Shown: one piece after another, positions 63,981 to 64,000 of the stretch
Position numbering within the stretch: position 1 is the stretch's first letter
Layout of the letters: each line of letters starts with the position of its first letter
From: Microbacterium sp. SSM24
Lineage (GTDB): Bacteria > Actinomycetota > Actinomycetes > Actinomycetales > Microbacteriaceae
Direction of reading: 5' to 3'
Assembly (NCBI RefSeq): GCF_025989145.1
Contig: NZ_JAPDNQ010000001.1
Coordinates: forward strand, 2,294,001-2,358,000
Length of the DNA stretch: 64,000 nucleotides
Notes under the pieces: generated by a model
What the model was told of the DNA's origin: nothing
What the model saw: the letters and a program-made list of their open reading frames with translations, nothing else
Databases searched by the model: none
Position numbers and translations under genes: made by a program

Positions 63981-64000
63981 CTGGCTCAGGGACAAGCTTC

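Overview
The window is very GC-rich chromosomal DNA (roughly 70% G+C) from a high-GC Gram-positive bacterium, most likely Microbacteriaceae and probably Microbacterium or a close relative. Supporting signs are a fused E2/E1 2-oxoglutarate decarboxylase (Kgd), a GuaB1-type IMP dehydrogenase relative, a DUF3097 protein, an LPXTG-anchored surface protein, an IdeR/DtxR-type iron box, and many promoters of the form TANNNT followed after 6-7 bases directly by ATG or GTG (leaderless transcripts). There are no phage, transposase, CRISPR, rRNA or tRNA genes; this is mostly ordinary chromosome with interesting non-coding DNA between genes.

Layout. 1-671: end-truncated regulator gene with a small protein and a DUF4242 protein. 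790-5519: lipid/glycerol-phosphate cluster (lipid kinase, alkyl-DHAP-synthase-like flavoprotein, divergent TetR and GlpD), the same gene set I recall for Rv2249c-Rv2252 of M. tuberculosis. 5606-12384: amino-acid permease, kgd, guaB1. 12385-13992: 34-bp hairpin repeat array, an AbiEi-like protein, a palindromic element. 13993-16379: two CNNM/CorC-type membrane proteins behind a leaderless 23-codon upstream ORF. 16608-22371: Old Yellow Enzyme, NnrD, GT87-type membrane protein, thiamine-binding protein, MFS, NUDIX. 22412-28033: 1873-residue DUF11-repeat surface protein. 28030-34515: metX, DUF2332, toroid-cyclase-like protein, metY with an operator-like promoter, SDR, AlaX-like protein. 34536-38848: MFS, ung, GNAT, and a protealysin-like protease with its emfourin inhibitor. 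38916-44973: five-gene oligopeptide ABC importer and a hydrolase. 45115-51219: AhpD-like protein, phosphatase, iron-box SIP protein, arginase pair, PspA and TPM proteins. 51459-55500: DUF3097, trmB, MFS, CPBP. 55633-56006: guanidine-III riboswitch and SMR guanidinium exporter. 56079-56616: probable small-RNA gene followed by duplicated palindromic elements. 56617-63900: GNAT, PadR/DUF1048/ABC drug-efflux operon, small membrane proteins, flotillin.

The most unusual material is non-coding: (i) an apparently autonomous structured RNA gene at about 56112-56220; (ii) long-arm inverted repeats at intergenic positions, including between divergent genes where they cannot be ordinary terminators; (iii) strong excess of GGATGCC/GGCATCC, which seems to override codon preference; (iv) three 23-bp-phased repeats over the padR promoter; and (v) short leaderless upstream ORFs in front of a CNNM gene and of ung. 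All family assignments come from reading the protein sequences; no database search was run.
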